The position numbers were made by a program, and so were the translations under genes. A model generated the notes under the pieces. That model did no database searches. It saw nothing but the letters and a program-made list of their open reading frames with translations, and was not told the DNA's origin. Shown piece by piece: positions 8,187-16,690 of a stretch of DNA of 39,128 nt. The stretch covers positions 1 through 39,128 of the forward strand of contig QNEM01000003.1 of the NCBI GenBank assembly GCA_003645215.1. The letters run 5' to 3'. Position 1 is the stretch's first letter, and every line of letters begins with the position of its first letter. Source of the DNA: Gammaproteobacteria bacterium. Its GTDB lineage: Bacteria; Pseudomonadota; Gammaproteobacteria; Eutrophobiales; Eutrophobiaceae.

Positions 8187-9266
8187 ATGTCTGAAATATT
8201 ATTAAATCCCGGCCCTGTAGTCCTCAGCGAGCGTGTTCGTAATGCCATGTTGCGTCCTGATCTATGTCATCGTGAAACAGAGTTTGTTGAATTACAAAAT
8301 AGCATTCGCCATGATTTATTAAACGTCTATCCCCTGCCTGAAGATAAATGGGCCGCAATATTAATGACCGGCTCTGGCACCGCTGCGATGGAAGCCATGA
8401 TGACCAGCCTGGTACCTGACCACGGCAAGGTCCTGATTATTGAAAATGGTGTCTATGGAGAACGCCTGAGCAAGATTGCAGAAATTCATCAGATTAATCA
8501 CATGCGCTTACACCATGAATGGGGGGCAGCCATCGACCTGAAACTGCTCGAAGACGAACTACAGTACAAAGAAGGATTCAGTCATGTTGCTGTGGTCCAT
8601 CACGAAACTACAACAGGGCGGTTGAATGATCTGGCAGGTATAGCGGCAGTCTGCGCAAAATATAATTTACCTATCCTGTTGGATGGTGTCAGTAGTTTTG
8701 GTGCCGAGGATATTGAATTTGAAGACTGGAATATCATTGCCTGTGCTGCCACAGCCAATAAATGTTTACATGCTGTGCCCGGAACCTCGTTTGTCATTTG
8801 CAACAGGAATGCGCTCGATGTCATGCAAGCAACACCGCCTAGAACGCTCTATCTTGATCTCTCCAGCTATTTGAAAAATCAGGATGCAAATGGCACACCT
8901 TTCACGCAATCGGTGCAAACCTTCTACACGCTTGCTGAGGCCCTGAAAGAATTACAGGATCAAGGCGGCCAGAAGAAACGCCAGCAAAGCTACTGGCATA
9001 GACTGAATATTGTCAGAGAAGGTCTAGACAAACTGGGGATCGATGCCTTGATGCAGGTGGAAGAATGTTCCTGTGTCCTCAATGCCTTTCATTTACCAGA
9101 TGGCATTGACTACCAAAGATTACATGATGAACTCAAGAAAAACGGGTTTGTTATCTATGCTGGACAGGGTGACCTGTCAAAAACACTTTTCAGAATTTCA
9201 TGTATGGGGGAAATATCTGATCAGGAGTTGGAAAGGTTTGTAAACGTAATGGGGAGTATTGTCTAA
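8187..9266 (+). CDS. phnW: 2-aminoethylphosphonate-pyruvate transaminase
   Basis: 359 residues, class V PLP aminotransferase. It starts with the family hallmark LLNPGPVVLSERV; TGSGTAAMEA (61-70) binds the PLP phosphate, Asp166 lies in LLDGVSSFGAE and the Schiff-base lysine is Lys192 in ATANKCLHAVPG. These positions match AEP transaminase (PhnW). In catabolic operons PhnW degrades AEP together with PhnX; no phnX is present here and pepM-ppd are immediately upstream, so the enzyme presumably works in reverse, aminating phosphonoacetaldehyde to AEP. It follows ppd by 65 bp and is the last recognisable gene of the cluster. Its stop lies 4 bp from the convergent dxs end. Confidence 0.93.
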   Translation: MSEILLNPGPVVLSERVRNAMLRPDLCHRETEFVELQNSIRHDLLNVYPLPEDKWAAILMTGSGTAAMEAMMTSLVPDHGKVLIIENGVYGERLSKIAEIHQINHMRLHHEWGAAIDLKLLEDELQYKEGFSHVAVVHHETTTGRLNDLAGIAAVCAKYNLPILLDGVSSFGAEDIEFEDWNIIACAATANKCLHAVPGTSFVICNRNALDVMQATPPRTLYLDLSSYLKNQDANGTPFTQSVQTFYTLAEALKELQDQGGQKKRQQSYWHRLNIVREGLDKLGIDALMQVEECSCVLNAFHLPDGIDYQRLHDELKKNGFVIYAGQGDLSKTLFRISCMGEISDQELERFVNVMGSIV

Positions 9267-9270
9267 CTAA

Positions 9271-9951
9271 CTACACGCTCTTGATTTTAGCACTCTGCTT
9301 ATGCTCACCCAGGTGATGCCGAATAAATTCCAACAAGCCTTCCTTATTCATACCAACATCATTGAGCATGTCATCTCTGGAACCGTGCTGTATTAGTCGA
9401 TCTGGCAAGCCATAATTTACAATTGCCTGTACCACACCATTCTCAGACAAAACCTGGCTCACTGCTTCTCCTGCACCACCTTCAATCACATTATCTTCCA
9501 CTGTGACTATCAAATCATGGGTTGCAGCCATATTCAGGATCAGTTCTTCATCCACAGGTTTGACAAAACGCATATTGACCACAGTTGCGCCAAGTTCATC
9601 ACCCGCTGCCTGTGCAATGTCCAGCACCACCCCAAAAGCAAGGATAGCAACCCGTTTGCCCCGGGATCGTACTTCAGCCTTACCAATTGGCAGAGCAGTC
9701 ATTTCTTTTTCGACCTCAACACCAGGCCCACCACCCCTTGGATATCGTACTGAGGCTGGACCATCAATTTGAACTCCGGTATAGAGCATTTGCCGACATT
9801 CATTTTCGTCTGCGGGCGCCATGATGACCATGTTCGGCAGACAACGCATAAATGAAATATCGTAACAACCATTATGGGTCGGACCATCGGCACCAACGCA
9901 ACCGGCACGATCAATGGCGAATAACACCGGAAGATTCTGTAACGACATCAT
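9271..9951 (-). pseudogene. dxs: 1-deoxy-D-xylulose-5-phosphate synthase, C-terminal part after a frameshift
   Basis: Second piece of dxs. It continues, in a different frame, the protein interrupted at 9911-11197. It carries the end of the transketolase pyrimidine-binding domain (LPVLFAIDRAGCVGADGPTHNG, FMRCLPNMVIMAPADENE) and the C-terminal transketolase domain (VVNMRFVKPVDEELI, VTVEDNVIEGGAGEAV). As an independent protein it would lack the ThDP site and be inactive. The ATG codons at its apparent start (M-M-S) arise from reading His-Asp-Val codons out of frame, so they are probably not a real initiation site. See the frameshift finding for the interpretation as a 2-base deletion or assembly error. 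Confidence 0.85.
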
Positions 9952-11197
9952 GAATCAATTGATCATAGGCACGCTGCAGAAATGTGGAATAAATCGCAAC
10001 GACAGGTTTCAGGCCGTCACAGGCCATGCCCGCTGCAAGGGTGACGCTATGCTGTTCCGCAATACCAACATCGAAATAGCGATCAGGAAACTTTTGTTCA
10101 TATTCAACCAGACCAGATCCCTCGCGCATGGCCGGCGTTATTGCAACCACTCGTTTATCCATCGCGCTGATATCGCAAATCCAGTCACCGAATATTTTGC
10201 TATAGGTGGGTGCGGATGGTTTTCCAGATGGCACAATTCCCTTCACAGGATCAAATGCAGTCACACCATGATATTTGATTGGTTCGGCTTCTGCCGGTGC
10301 ATAGCCTTTACCTTTTTTGGTAATAATATGGAGAAATTGAGGCCCCTTTAATTCGTGAATACCTTTCAGGGTTGATATCAGCGTGGGTAGATCATGTCCG
10401 TCAACTGGGCCAATGTAGTTAAAACCAAATTCCTCAAATAAAATGCCCGGGGTCAATAATCCTTTGACATGCTCTTCTGCATACCTGGCGATATCCAGCG
10501 CATTAGGTACTTTGGACAGGACTTTCTTACTCCCGTCTTTAACTGTTTTATAGAGTTTCCCTGAAAGGATCTGGGCAAATCGGTTCGAAAGAGCGCCTAC
10601 GTTTGGCGAGATCGCCATATTATTGTCATTCAATATAACCAGCAGGTCGGCACCCACATCACCTGCATTATTCAGGGCCTCAAAGGCCATACCTGCTGTC
10701 AGGCCACCATCACCAATAATGGCAACTGATCTTCTCTGGCTGCCCGTTTGTCTGGCAGCAATTGCCATACCCAGTGCTGCACTGATCGATGTGCTCGAAT
10801 GTCCAACACCAAAGGCATCATATTCGCTCTCTGCACGCTTGGGGAAAGGCGAGACACCATCCCATTGACGTATGGTGTGCATCTGATCTTTCCGGCCCGT
10901 CAAGATTTTGTGGGGATATGCCTGGTGACCCACATCCCACACCAGATTATCATCAGGGGTGTTGTAGATGTAGTGAAGTGCGATGGTGAGCTCAATTGTG
11001 CCCAGTCCTGCGGCAAAATGACCACCACTTTGACTGACAGAATAAAGCAGGAACTCCCTGAGTTCTTTTGCCAATGTTTCCAGGTCTGATTCTGCTAGCT
11101 TACGCAGGTCTGCCGGGCTATTGACCTTATCCAGTAAGGGTGTACTGATTGTCATAACTGACTTTTGACCTGTTTCTTGATTATTATTTGAACTCAT
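9911..11197 (-). pseudogene. dxs: 1-deoxy-D-xylulose-5-phosphate synthase, N-terminal part, frameshifted near 9945
   Basis: DXS condenses pyruvate and glyceraldehyde 3-phosphate to DXP, the first step of the MEP isoprenoid pathway. About 420 residues are normal DXS: GHFAAGLGTIELTIALHYIY, WDVGHQAYPHKILTGR, the ThDP motif GDGGLTAG...NDNNMAISPNVG, and GIAEQHSVTLAAG with the catalytic Glu. Homology stops at AYDQLIHDV, after which the frame gives a short unrelated tail ending at 9911; the real continuation is in the +1 frame (9271-9951). Joined, the protein would be about 635 residues, typical for DXS. ATG at 11197 is preceded by GTG at 11200, and neither has a strong ribosome-binding site. It is transcribed divergently from hpnH, which needs isoprenoid-derived hopenes. 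Confidence 0.88.
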
Positions 11198-11386
11198 CAC
11201 AAACTTTTATTAAGGAAAGCCTTGCATTATGTAGTTGCCCCATTTGCCTTGCAAGAACATTATATTGCAAATAGAAACATTATATTTAACTAATAAACAG
11301 GATGCTCGGCCCTTAAGGCCTTCATTTTATGAGCAATTTAGGGCAAAATGATGCGTTGCCAGAAAGAACAATAACCGGAGTCAAGC

Positions 11387-12517
11387 ATGGCCGTTCCACT
11401 CATACAACAATATCGAATCGCAAAATACATAATCGGACAGAAACTTCGTCGCGTGGAGAAGTATCCGCTGGTATTAATGCTTGAGCCTTTATTTCGATGC
11501 AACCTCACTTGTGCTGGATGTGGCAAGATTGATTACCCGGAAGAAATACTGGACAAACGTTTGAGCTATGATGAATGCATGGAAGCCATCGATGAGTGTG
11601 GTTCACCAATGGTATCTATTGCCGGTGGTGAACCCCTGATTCACAAGGAAATGGCCAAAATTGTTCATGGTTTTATTGATAGAAAGAAATTTGTATATTT
11701 ATGTACCAATGCGCTGCTGCTGGAAAAACGCATGGCAGACTATTCCCCGTCACCCTATCTGACTTTTTCAATCCACCTGGATGGCAACGAAATGCGACAC
11801 GACAACTCCGTTTGTCGTGAAGGAGTCTTCAAGAAATGTGTTGAAGTCATCAAACAGGCACGTTCCAGGGGTTTTCGTGTAACCATTAATTGCACGCTGT
11901 TTCAGGGAGAAACTGCCGATGAAATTGCTGAATTCATGGACATGGCGATGGAACTCGGTGTTGAAGGTGTCACCATTTCTCCAGGATACAGTTACCAACA
12001 TGCACCAGACCAGGAATCGTTCCTGAAGAACCAGGAAAGCAAACAACTGTTCCGTGATTTATTCAAACTTGGTAAGGGTTTGAAATGGCGTTTTAACCAG
12101 TCTTCACTTTACCTCGATTTCCTCGCAGGGAACCAGAGTTACCAGTGCACGCCCTGGGGCAACCCGACGAGGAATGTCTTTGGCTGGCAAAAAGCCTGCT
12201 ATCTACTGGTTGACGAAGGCTACACCACCTCATTTAAAAGCATGCTGGCAGAGACTGAATGGGATAATTACGGCAAGGGCCGTAATCCTAAATGTGCCAA
12301 CTGCATGGTACATTGTGGATTTGAAGCATCAGCGATTAACGATACATTCAGGAATCCATTGAAAGCACTGAAAGTTGCTATTCAAGGCCCTAATACTGAA
12401 GGACCCATGGCACCTGAACTACCTGTCCTGTACAAAGATCAACCTGCGGTTGTTGCCGAACATGTCATTCACCAACAACCCACGGCCTCTTGTAGCTCGC
12501 AAAAAGAAATCGCCTAG
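11387..12517 (+). CDS. hpnH: Adenosyl-hopene transferase HpnH (radical SAM)
   Basis: 376 residues. HpnH attaches the 5'-deoxyadenosyl group of SAM to diploptene, giving adenosylhopane, the first step to extended (C35) bacteriohopanepolyols. The radical SAM cluster motif is C38-x3-C42-x2-C45 in FRCNLTCAGCGK, followed by the SAM-binding AGGEP (79-83). The C-terminal region has further cysteines (CANCMVHCGFE) typical of this family. The N-terminal MAVPLIQQYRIAKYIIGQKL is characteristic of HpnH. The ATG at 11387 is preceded by GGAG at a good distance. It lies divergent from dxs with about 190 bp between them and upstream of hpnM and mlaA. Squalene-hopene cyclase is not in the window. Confidence 0.95.
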   Translation: MAVPLIQQYRIAKYIIGQKLRRVEKYPLVLMLEPLFRCNLTCAGCGKIDYPEEILDKRLSYDECMEAIDECGSPMVSIAGGEPLIHKEMAKIVHGFIDRKKFVYLCTNALLLEKRMADYSPSPYLTFSIHLDGNEMRHDNSVCREGVFKKCVEVIKQARSRGFRVTINCTLFQGETADEIAEFMDMAMELGVEGVTISPGYSYQHAPDQESFLKNQESKQLFRDLFKLGKGLKWRFNQSSLYLDFLAGNQSYQCTPWGNPTRNVFGWQKACYLLVDEGYTTSFKSMLAETEWDNYGKGRNPKCANCMVHCGFEASAINDTFRNPLKALKVAIQGPNTEGPMAPELPVLYKDQPAVVAEHVIHQQPTASCSSQKEIA

Positions 12518-12627
12518 AGGCCTAAGCAATGGCCAGTGTGTCATGGAATGGAGCCTGTTGGCCCCCGGCCTGGTCATACTTCAGGCAGCCCCCTATGACA
12601 CATAAACACTTTTCAGAGAGTAATTTT

Positions 12628-13296
12628 ATGGTTTCATTCGAAAACGCGAGAAAATTTTCATATTGGCCTGTTCCATTACTGCAGTTTTTCATGGCCAGCA
12701 TGTTCCTCGTATTGAGTCAGTCAGCATTCACTGAAGAAACGACAGATGATTCATATACTGGAGCTATTGAAGTTGTTGAACAATTGCATACGGTCCTGCT
12801 CAGGGTCATGCAAGCGGGAGACTCCATGGAATTCTCTGAACGTTATTCAATCCTGGATCCCGTAATTACAGAAAGCTTTGACACACCTGTGATTGCCAAA
12901 GTCATTTTAAGCCGATACTGGAAAGATCTAACACCACAACAACAGGAAGATTTCATTCTTCTTTTTAACCAACAGACTGTCGCCACATATGCATCCAGGT
13001 TTGACGGCTTTAATGATGATGTATTCACGACAATCAAAGTTGAACAATTAAAAAAGGGCCGGATTTTAGTGCGGACTGAAATCCGTAGTGGCAATGATAG
13101 CCCGGTTAAACTGGATTATCTGATGCATAAAAATAATGAGCAATGGCTCATTATCAGCGTCATCGCCGATGGGGTGAATGACCTGTCACTCAAACGTGCT
13201 GAGTACTCAACAGTTGTTAAAGAAAATGGATATGAGTACCTTGTCACAAATATTGGAATAAAGATTACAGACATGGAGAGCCAGAAGGAAAAGTAA
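12628..13296 (+). CDS. hpnM: HpnM/MlaC-family periplasmic lipid-transport protein
   Basis: 222 residues. The start at 12628 is chosen because GAGAG lies just upstream and it yields a signal peptide (about 1-37: basic start, hydrophobic core LLQFFMASMFLVLSQSAFTEE). The mature part is an MlaC/Ttg2D domain: VVEQLHTVLLRVMQAG, ERYSILDPVITESFD, DLTPQQQEDFILLFNQQTVATYASRF, and WLIISVIADGVNDLSLKRAEYS. MlaC proteins ferry phospholipids across the periplasm; HpnM is the hopanoid-associated branch, proposed to move hopanoids to the outer membrane. The HpnM assignment rests on its place after hpnH; on sequence alone MlaC is equally possible. The open frame extends upstream to 12529, but that part is not protein-like. 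Confidence 0.85.
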   Translation: MVSFENARKFSYWPVPLLQFFMASMFLVLSQSAFTEETTDDSYTGAIEVVEQLHTVLLRVMQAGDSMEFSERYSILDPVITESFDTPVIAKVILSRYWKDLTPQQQEDFILLFNQQTVATYASRFDGFNDDVFTTIKVEQLKKGRILVRTEIRSGNDSPVKLDYLMHKNNEQWLIISVIADGVNDLSLKRAEYSTVVKENGYEYLVTNIGIKITDMESQKEK

Positions 13297-13376
13297 TTTG
13301 TGAATGTTACGATTATATGTCAACATCACGCGTTCAATTAATGCAGTTGGTCAGGCAAGTTTAACAAACAGAACCA

Positions 13377-14171
13377 GTGAAAAAATCAACTAAAATCAAA
13401 GCATTACCAATAATCTTCGCGCTACTTCTTGTTAGTCTGGCGTCAGGCTGTGCCTCCACCCAAACCAAAGGTATTGAGACCAACAACGACACGCTTGAAC
13501 CCGTGAACAGGGCTTCATTCAGCTTAAATGAAACATTGGATAATTACATAATAAAACCAATTGCAGAGCCCTATGCAAAATATACACCCGAAGTTTACAG
13601 GTCAGGTATTACAAATTTCTTTAATAACCTCTCATACCTGAATGTTGTCCTGCATTCTTTCCTCCAGGGCAAGTTCGGACAGGGCTTCTCCGGGATAACA
13701 CGTTTTGTTGTCAATTCCACGATTGGAATAGGAGGATTAAACGATATAGCGACGCCAATGGGCCTGCCAAAACATAATGAAGATTTTGGGCAAACACTGG
13801 CCACCTGGGGTGTCGGTCAGGGATCATACCTGGTCATACCTTTAAATGGCCCGAATACTGTTCGTAATACGCCCGATATGGTCACCAGCACCCTTTTGAA
13901 TCCGTTCTTTTACATCTCAAGCGCAATACTATGGCCGGTTACAGCTCTTAACCTCATTAACACCAGGGCCAACCTGTTAGAAGCAACCAGTATCCGTGAT
14001 GAAGCCGCCATCGAACCTTACACTTTCACGCGTGAAGCCTATCTTCAACATCGTCAGAATTTGATCTACGACGGTAATCCCCCCCTGGAAGGTTATGACG
14101 AAATCTTTGACGATGACTTTGAAGACGATGGGGATGGCTCCTCTGATAGCGCCACGTTAAGTATTGAATAG
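13377..14171 (+). CDS. mlaA: MlaA/VacJ-family outer-membrane lipoprotein
   Basis: 264 residues, GTG start. A lipoprotein signal is clear: MKKSTKIKALPIIFALLLVS followed by lipobox LASGC, so it should be lipidated and sent to the outer membrane. The MlaA domain follows: EPVNRASFSLNETLDNYIIKP, FFNNLSYLNVVLHSFLQGKF, RFVVNSTIGIGGLNDIA, EDFGQTLATWGVGQGSYLVIPLNGP. MlaA passes mislocalised outer-leaflet phospholipids to periplasmic MlaC. The C-terminus is strongly acidic (DEIFDDDFEDDGDGSSD), which is common in this family. It lies 80 bp after hpnM in the same direction, so lipids moved by HpnM may be handed to or from this protein. No MlaBDEF ABC transporter genes are present in the window. Confidence 0.93.
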   Translation: MKKSTKIKALPIIFALLLVSLASGCASTQTKGIETNNDTLEPVNRASFSLNETLDNYIIKPIAEPYAKYTPEVYRSGITNFFNNLSYLNVVLHSFLQGKFGQGFSGITRFVVNSTIGIGGLNDIATPMGLPKHNEDFGQTLATWGVGQGSYLVIPLNGPNTVRNTPDMVTSTLLNPFFYISSAILWPVTALNLINTRANLLEATSIRDEAAIEPYTFTREAYLQHRQNLIYDGNPPLEGYDEIFDDDFEDDGDGSSDSATLSIE

Positions 14172-14187
14172 AAATAACTCTCGATAA

Positions 14188-14226
14188 ACGTCCACTATAG
14201 ACGTCCACTGCATACGTCCGCCGTCT
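14188..14226 (+). repeat. Three 13-bp tandem repeats in the mlaA-glcF spacer
   Basis: ACGTCC recurs at 14188, 14201 and 14214, exactly 13 bp apart, with the first two units sharing ACGTCCACT. This decayed tandem repeat sits in the 195-bp convergent spacer after mlaA. Nearby, TCAGGA/TCCTGA (14266-14281) forms a small hairpin, but no T-tract follows it, so I do not call a terminator. Confidence 0.55.
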
Positions 14227-14366
14227 GTTAGTAACGCAAGCTCTGACTACTCACACTTTCACCTGTCAGGAATTTTCCTGATCCCCCCTGTAACTGAACT
14301 AATTTTTCAGTAACGACTCATAGCTACATAGAATATTTTAATAAAGAGTTTTACTCGTGCAAAAAG

Positions 14367-15593
14367 TCAGGATTGAATGTCCTCCTCTAAAATTTCAATC
14401 CAGTGTTTGACAGGGATTTCGGTTGCCTGCTGTAGATGCAGTTGGCAACCGATATTAGCAGTCAAAATTACATCCGGTTTCACCGCCTCCATTGCACTGA
14501 TTTTTTTTCTTCGTAATTTTTCAGACAGTTCAGTTTGTAACAGTGAATATGTTCCAGCTGAACCACAGCATTGGTTTGCATCTTCAATATCATCTATTTG
14601 ATAGCCGAGTTTTTTCAGCAAAACTTCCGTATCATCTTTTATTTTTTGACCATGCTGTAATGAACAGGGATTCTGAAAAGCATAGCTCTTCGTACTCACC
14701 TTGATTATTTTCCGTAATTTCTCGATCTTTTCAGAGACAATTATTTCTCCAACATCCTTTGCCATCATTGAAACCTGACGTGCTTTGTCTTTATAGTCAA
14801 TATCATTCCTTAAAATATAACCATAGTCCTTTATCATGGCGCCACAGCCACTGGCTGAAATGACAATGGCCTCAATCCCTTCCTCAATGTATGGCCACCA
14901 GGCATCAATATTGTTTTTTATAAATGACAAGCCACTATCATCAACGGCCATATGATGATTGATAGCACCACAACATACTTCACCATGACTGCTTATTGTT
15001 TCAATTCCAAGCTTGTCTAATAAGTTCGTTGTTGCACAATTTGTTTCAGGTGAGAGTGATGGTTGTACGCAGCCTGAAAATAAAATCATTTTGCGTTGAT
15101 AACTGGCTGATTCTGTTTTTCTGATACGCTTGTTTTCAGGAACCATCTGACGATACTTGCCTGGCAATATAATCCTGACTCCTCTTCCCAACCTGAGAAA
15201 AAAGGAAAACCTCCCCGGATAAGGCAGGATGTTTCTGATTAAATAGCGATAGACTCGTTGAATGGGAGTTCGCCTGACTTTTTTGTTAATCAGCTGTCTA
15301 CCAATATCCAGAAGATGTCCATATTCAACACCCGATGGACAGCTGGTTTCGCAAGCAAGACAGGTGAGACATCTATCAAGATGTATTTGAGTTTTATCAC
15401 TGGCTTCACTTCCTTCCAGCAAACCCTTGATCAGATAAATCCTGCCTCTGGGTCCGTCCAGTTCATCTCCCAGTAATCTGTAAGTTGGACAGGTCGCAGT
15501 ACAAAAACCACAATGCACACAACTCCGCAGTATTCTTTCTGCTTCAACACCTTCGGTTGTTGTCTTTATTGCTTTATCAATATTCGTTTGCAT
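14367..15593 (-). CDS. glcF: Glycolate dehydrogenase iron-sulfur subunit GlcF
   Basis: 408 residues. Two 4Fe-4S motifs lie near the N-terminus: C25-x2-C28-x2-C31-x3-C35-P and C75-x2-C78-x2-C81-x3-C85-P. Two cysteine-rich CCG domains follow (FSGCVQPSLSPETNC...GEVCCGAINHH, and NPCSLQHGQKI...DANQCCGSAGTYS), which bind a further cluster and pass electrons towards the quinone pool. With GlcD and GlcE it forms the membrane-associated glycolate dehydrogenase that oxidises glycolate to glyoxylate. It is the last gene of glcD-glcE-glcF; it starts 7 bp after the glcE stop, so it is tightly coupled. Length agrees with E. coli GlcF (407). Confidence 0.95.
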   Translation of the reverse strand: MQTNIDKAIKTTTEGVEAERILRSCVHCGFCTATCPTYRLLGDELDGPRGRIYLIKGLLEGSEASDKTQIHLDRCLTCLACETSCPSGVEYGHLLDIGRQLINKKVRRTPIQRVYRYLIRNILPYPGRFSFFLRLGRGVRIILPGKYRQMVPENKRIRKTESASYQRKMILFSGCVQPSLSPETNCATTNLLDKLGIETISSHGEVCCGAINHHMAVDDSGLSFIKNNIDAWWPYIEEGIEAIVISASGCGAMIKDYGYILRNDIDYKDKARQVSMMAKDVGEIIVSEKIEKLRKIIKVSTKSYAFQNPCSLQHGQKIKDDTEVLLKKLGYQIDDIEDANQCCGSAGTYSLLQTELSEKLRRKKISAMEAVKPDVILTANIGCQLHLQQATEIPVKHWIEILEEDIQS

Positions 15594-15600
15594 ATAAAAT

Positions 15601-16677
15601 CTAGAATTTCTTGTAAAGTCGACCCCGATTCAGAATTCTCTTCGGGTCAAAGGCATTTTTCAAGGCAACATGCAGATGTTCTATGCCTGTAGATAATGGC
15701 TGAAAAATTTCACCATCCCGATCTCCTCCTCGAAACAATGTGGCATGACCACCAGCTTTACCTGCAACATTACGTATTTGTTCCAGGGGCTCTGATGTTA
15801 TTAACCAGCGTTGTGCCCCACCCCACTCAATAAGCCATTGGCCTTGAAGATTTATTTCTTCTGTTGTCGAAGGAACCGAGAGTCGCCATAGATTTCTGGA
15901 ATCCGAGGAAAAATCATCCGCAAAATAATTATCTTTATGCTCTCGCAATGACTGCCAGTAGTTCTCTCCATCAGGGTACTCTGATAGAGGAAACTGGCTG
16001 GCTGCAGCAAGTACAGCACTTTTATGTCCGGACAGGCGAATATAAATATTGCCGTCATGAAAACTTGTAGCAGAGACTGGAACAGACTGTCCCGCCCATT
16101 TGTTCATAAGTTGAATTGCTGTAGCAAGATCTGATTCACCCTTAAGTGTGAGCTCATATTCCGGTTCTGGTAACACTTTCAATGAAACTTCCAGTAACAC
16201 GCCTAGTGTCCCCATCGCTCCTGTCATCAGCCTTGATACGTCATAGCCGGCGACATTCTTCATTACCTGACCACCAAAATTTAGTATTTCAGCCTTACCA
16301 TTCAGGCACTTGAGACCAAGCACAAAATCCCTTACAGCACCTACATAAGGGCGGCGTGGACCAGATAATCCACAGGCAACCATCCCGCCTGCAGTCGCAT
16401 TTGTGGCAAAACATGGAGGTTCGAATGCCAGCATCTGCTTTTCCTTGGCCAGAACTTCGTTAATTTCTGAAATCGTGGTGCCAGCCCGGACTGTGATGAC
16501 TAACTCGGTAGGTTCATAAGATATAACACCTGCATTTGCCGAGACATCAAGTATTTCACCTTTTATTTTGCGGCCATAAAATGCCTTGGACCCACCACCT
16601 TGTATGCATAGAGGTGTCTCTGCTACATAAGCATCCTGTATATGTTGCTGGTATTGTTGAACTAATTCCCCGGTCAA
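15601..16677 (-). CDS. glcE: Glycolate dehydrogenase FAD-binding subunit GlcE
   Basis: 358 residues, FAD_binding_4 (PCMH-type) protein. N-terminal features: GGGSKAFYGRKIKGEILDVS, VITVRAGTTISEINEVLA, then FATNATAGGMVACGLSGPRR and VMKNVAGYDVSRLMTGAMGTLG, the FAD-contacting segments of GlcE. The C-terminus ends with NAFDPKRILNRGRL, as in the glycolate/lactate oxidase group. The start is TTG, preceded by TAGGA at a suitable spacing, 13 bp after the glcD stop. An AGATTTTGAC sequence is duplicated across the glcD stop/glcE start junction. It acts with GlcD and GlcF; GlcE alone is not expected to be an enzyme. Confidence 0.93.
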   Translation of the reverse strand: MTGELVQQYQQHIQDAYVAETPLCIQGGGSKAFYGRKIKGEILDVSANAGVISYEPTELVITVRAGTTISEINEVLAKEKQMLAFEPPCFATNATAGGMVACGLSGPRRPYVGAVRDFVLGLKCLNGKAEILNFGGQVMKNVAGYDVSRLMTGAMGTLGVLLEVSLKVLPEPEYELTLKGESDLATAIQLMNKWAGQSVPVSATSFHDGNIYIRLSGHKSAVLAAASQFPLSEYPDGENYWQSLREHKDNYFADDFSSDSRNLWRLSVPSTTEEINLQGQWLIEWGGAQRWLITSEPLEQIRNVAGKAGGHATLFRGGDRDGEIFQPLSTGIEHLHVALKNAFDPKRILNRGRLYKKF

Positions 16678-16690
16678 AATCTTTTCCTAG

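Noticed and set aside
9271..9951. Programmed ribosomal frameshift in dxs
   Set aside because: No slippery heptamer, stop codon with a stimulator, or downstream structure is evident at the junction, and a conserved residue is missing there, which fits a 2-base deletion better.
14266..14281. Terminator between mlaA and glcF
   Set aside because: The hairpin stem is only 6 bp and is followed by C rather than T residues on the plus strand.
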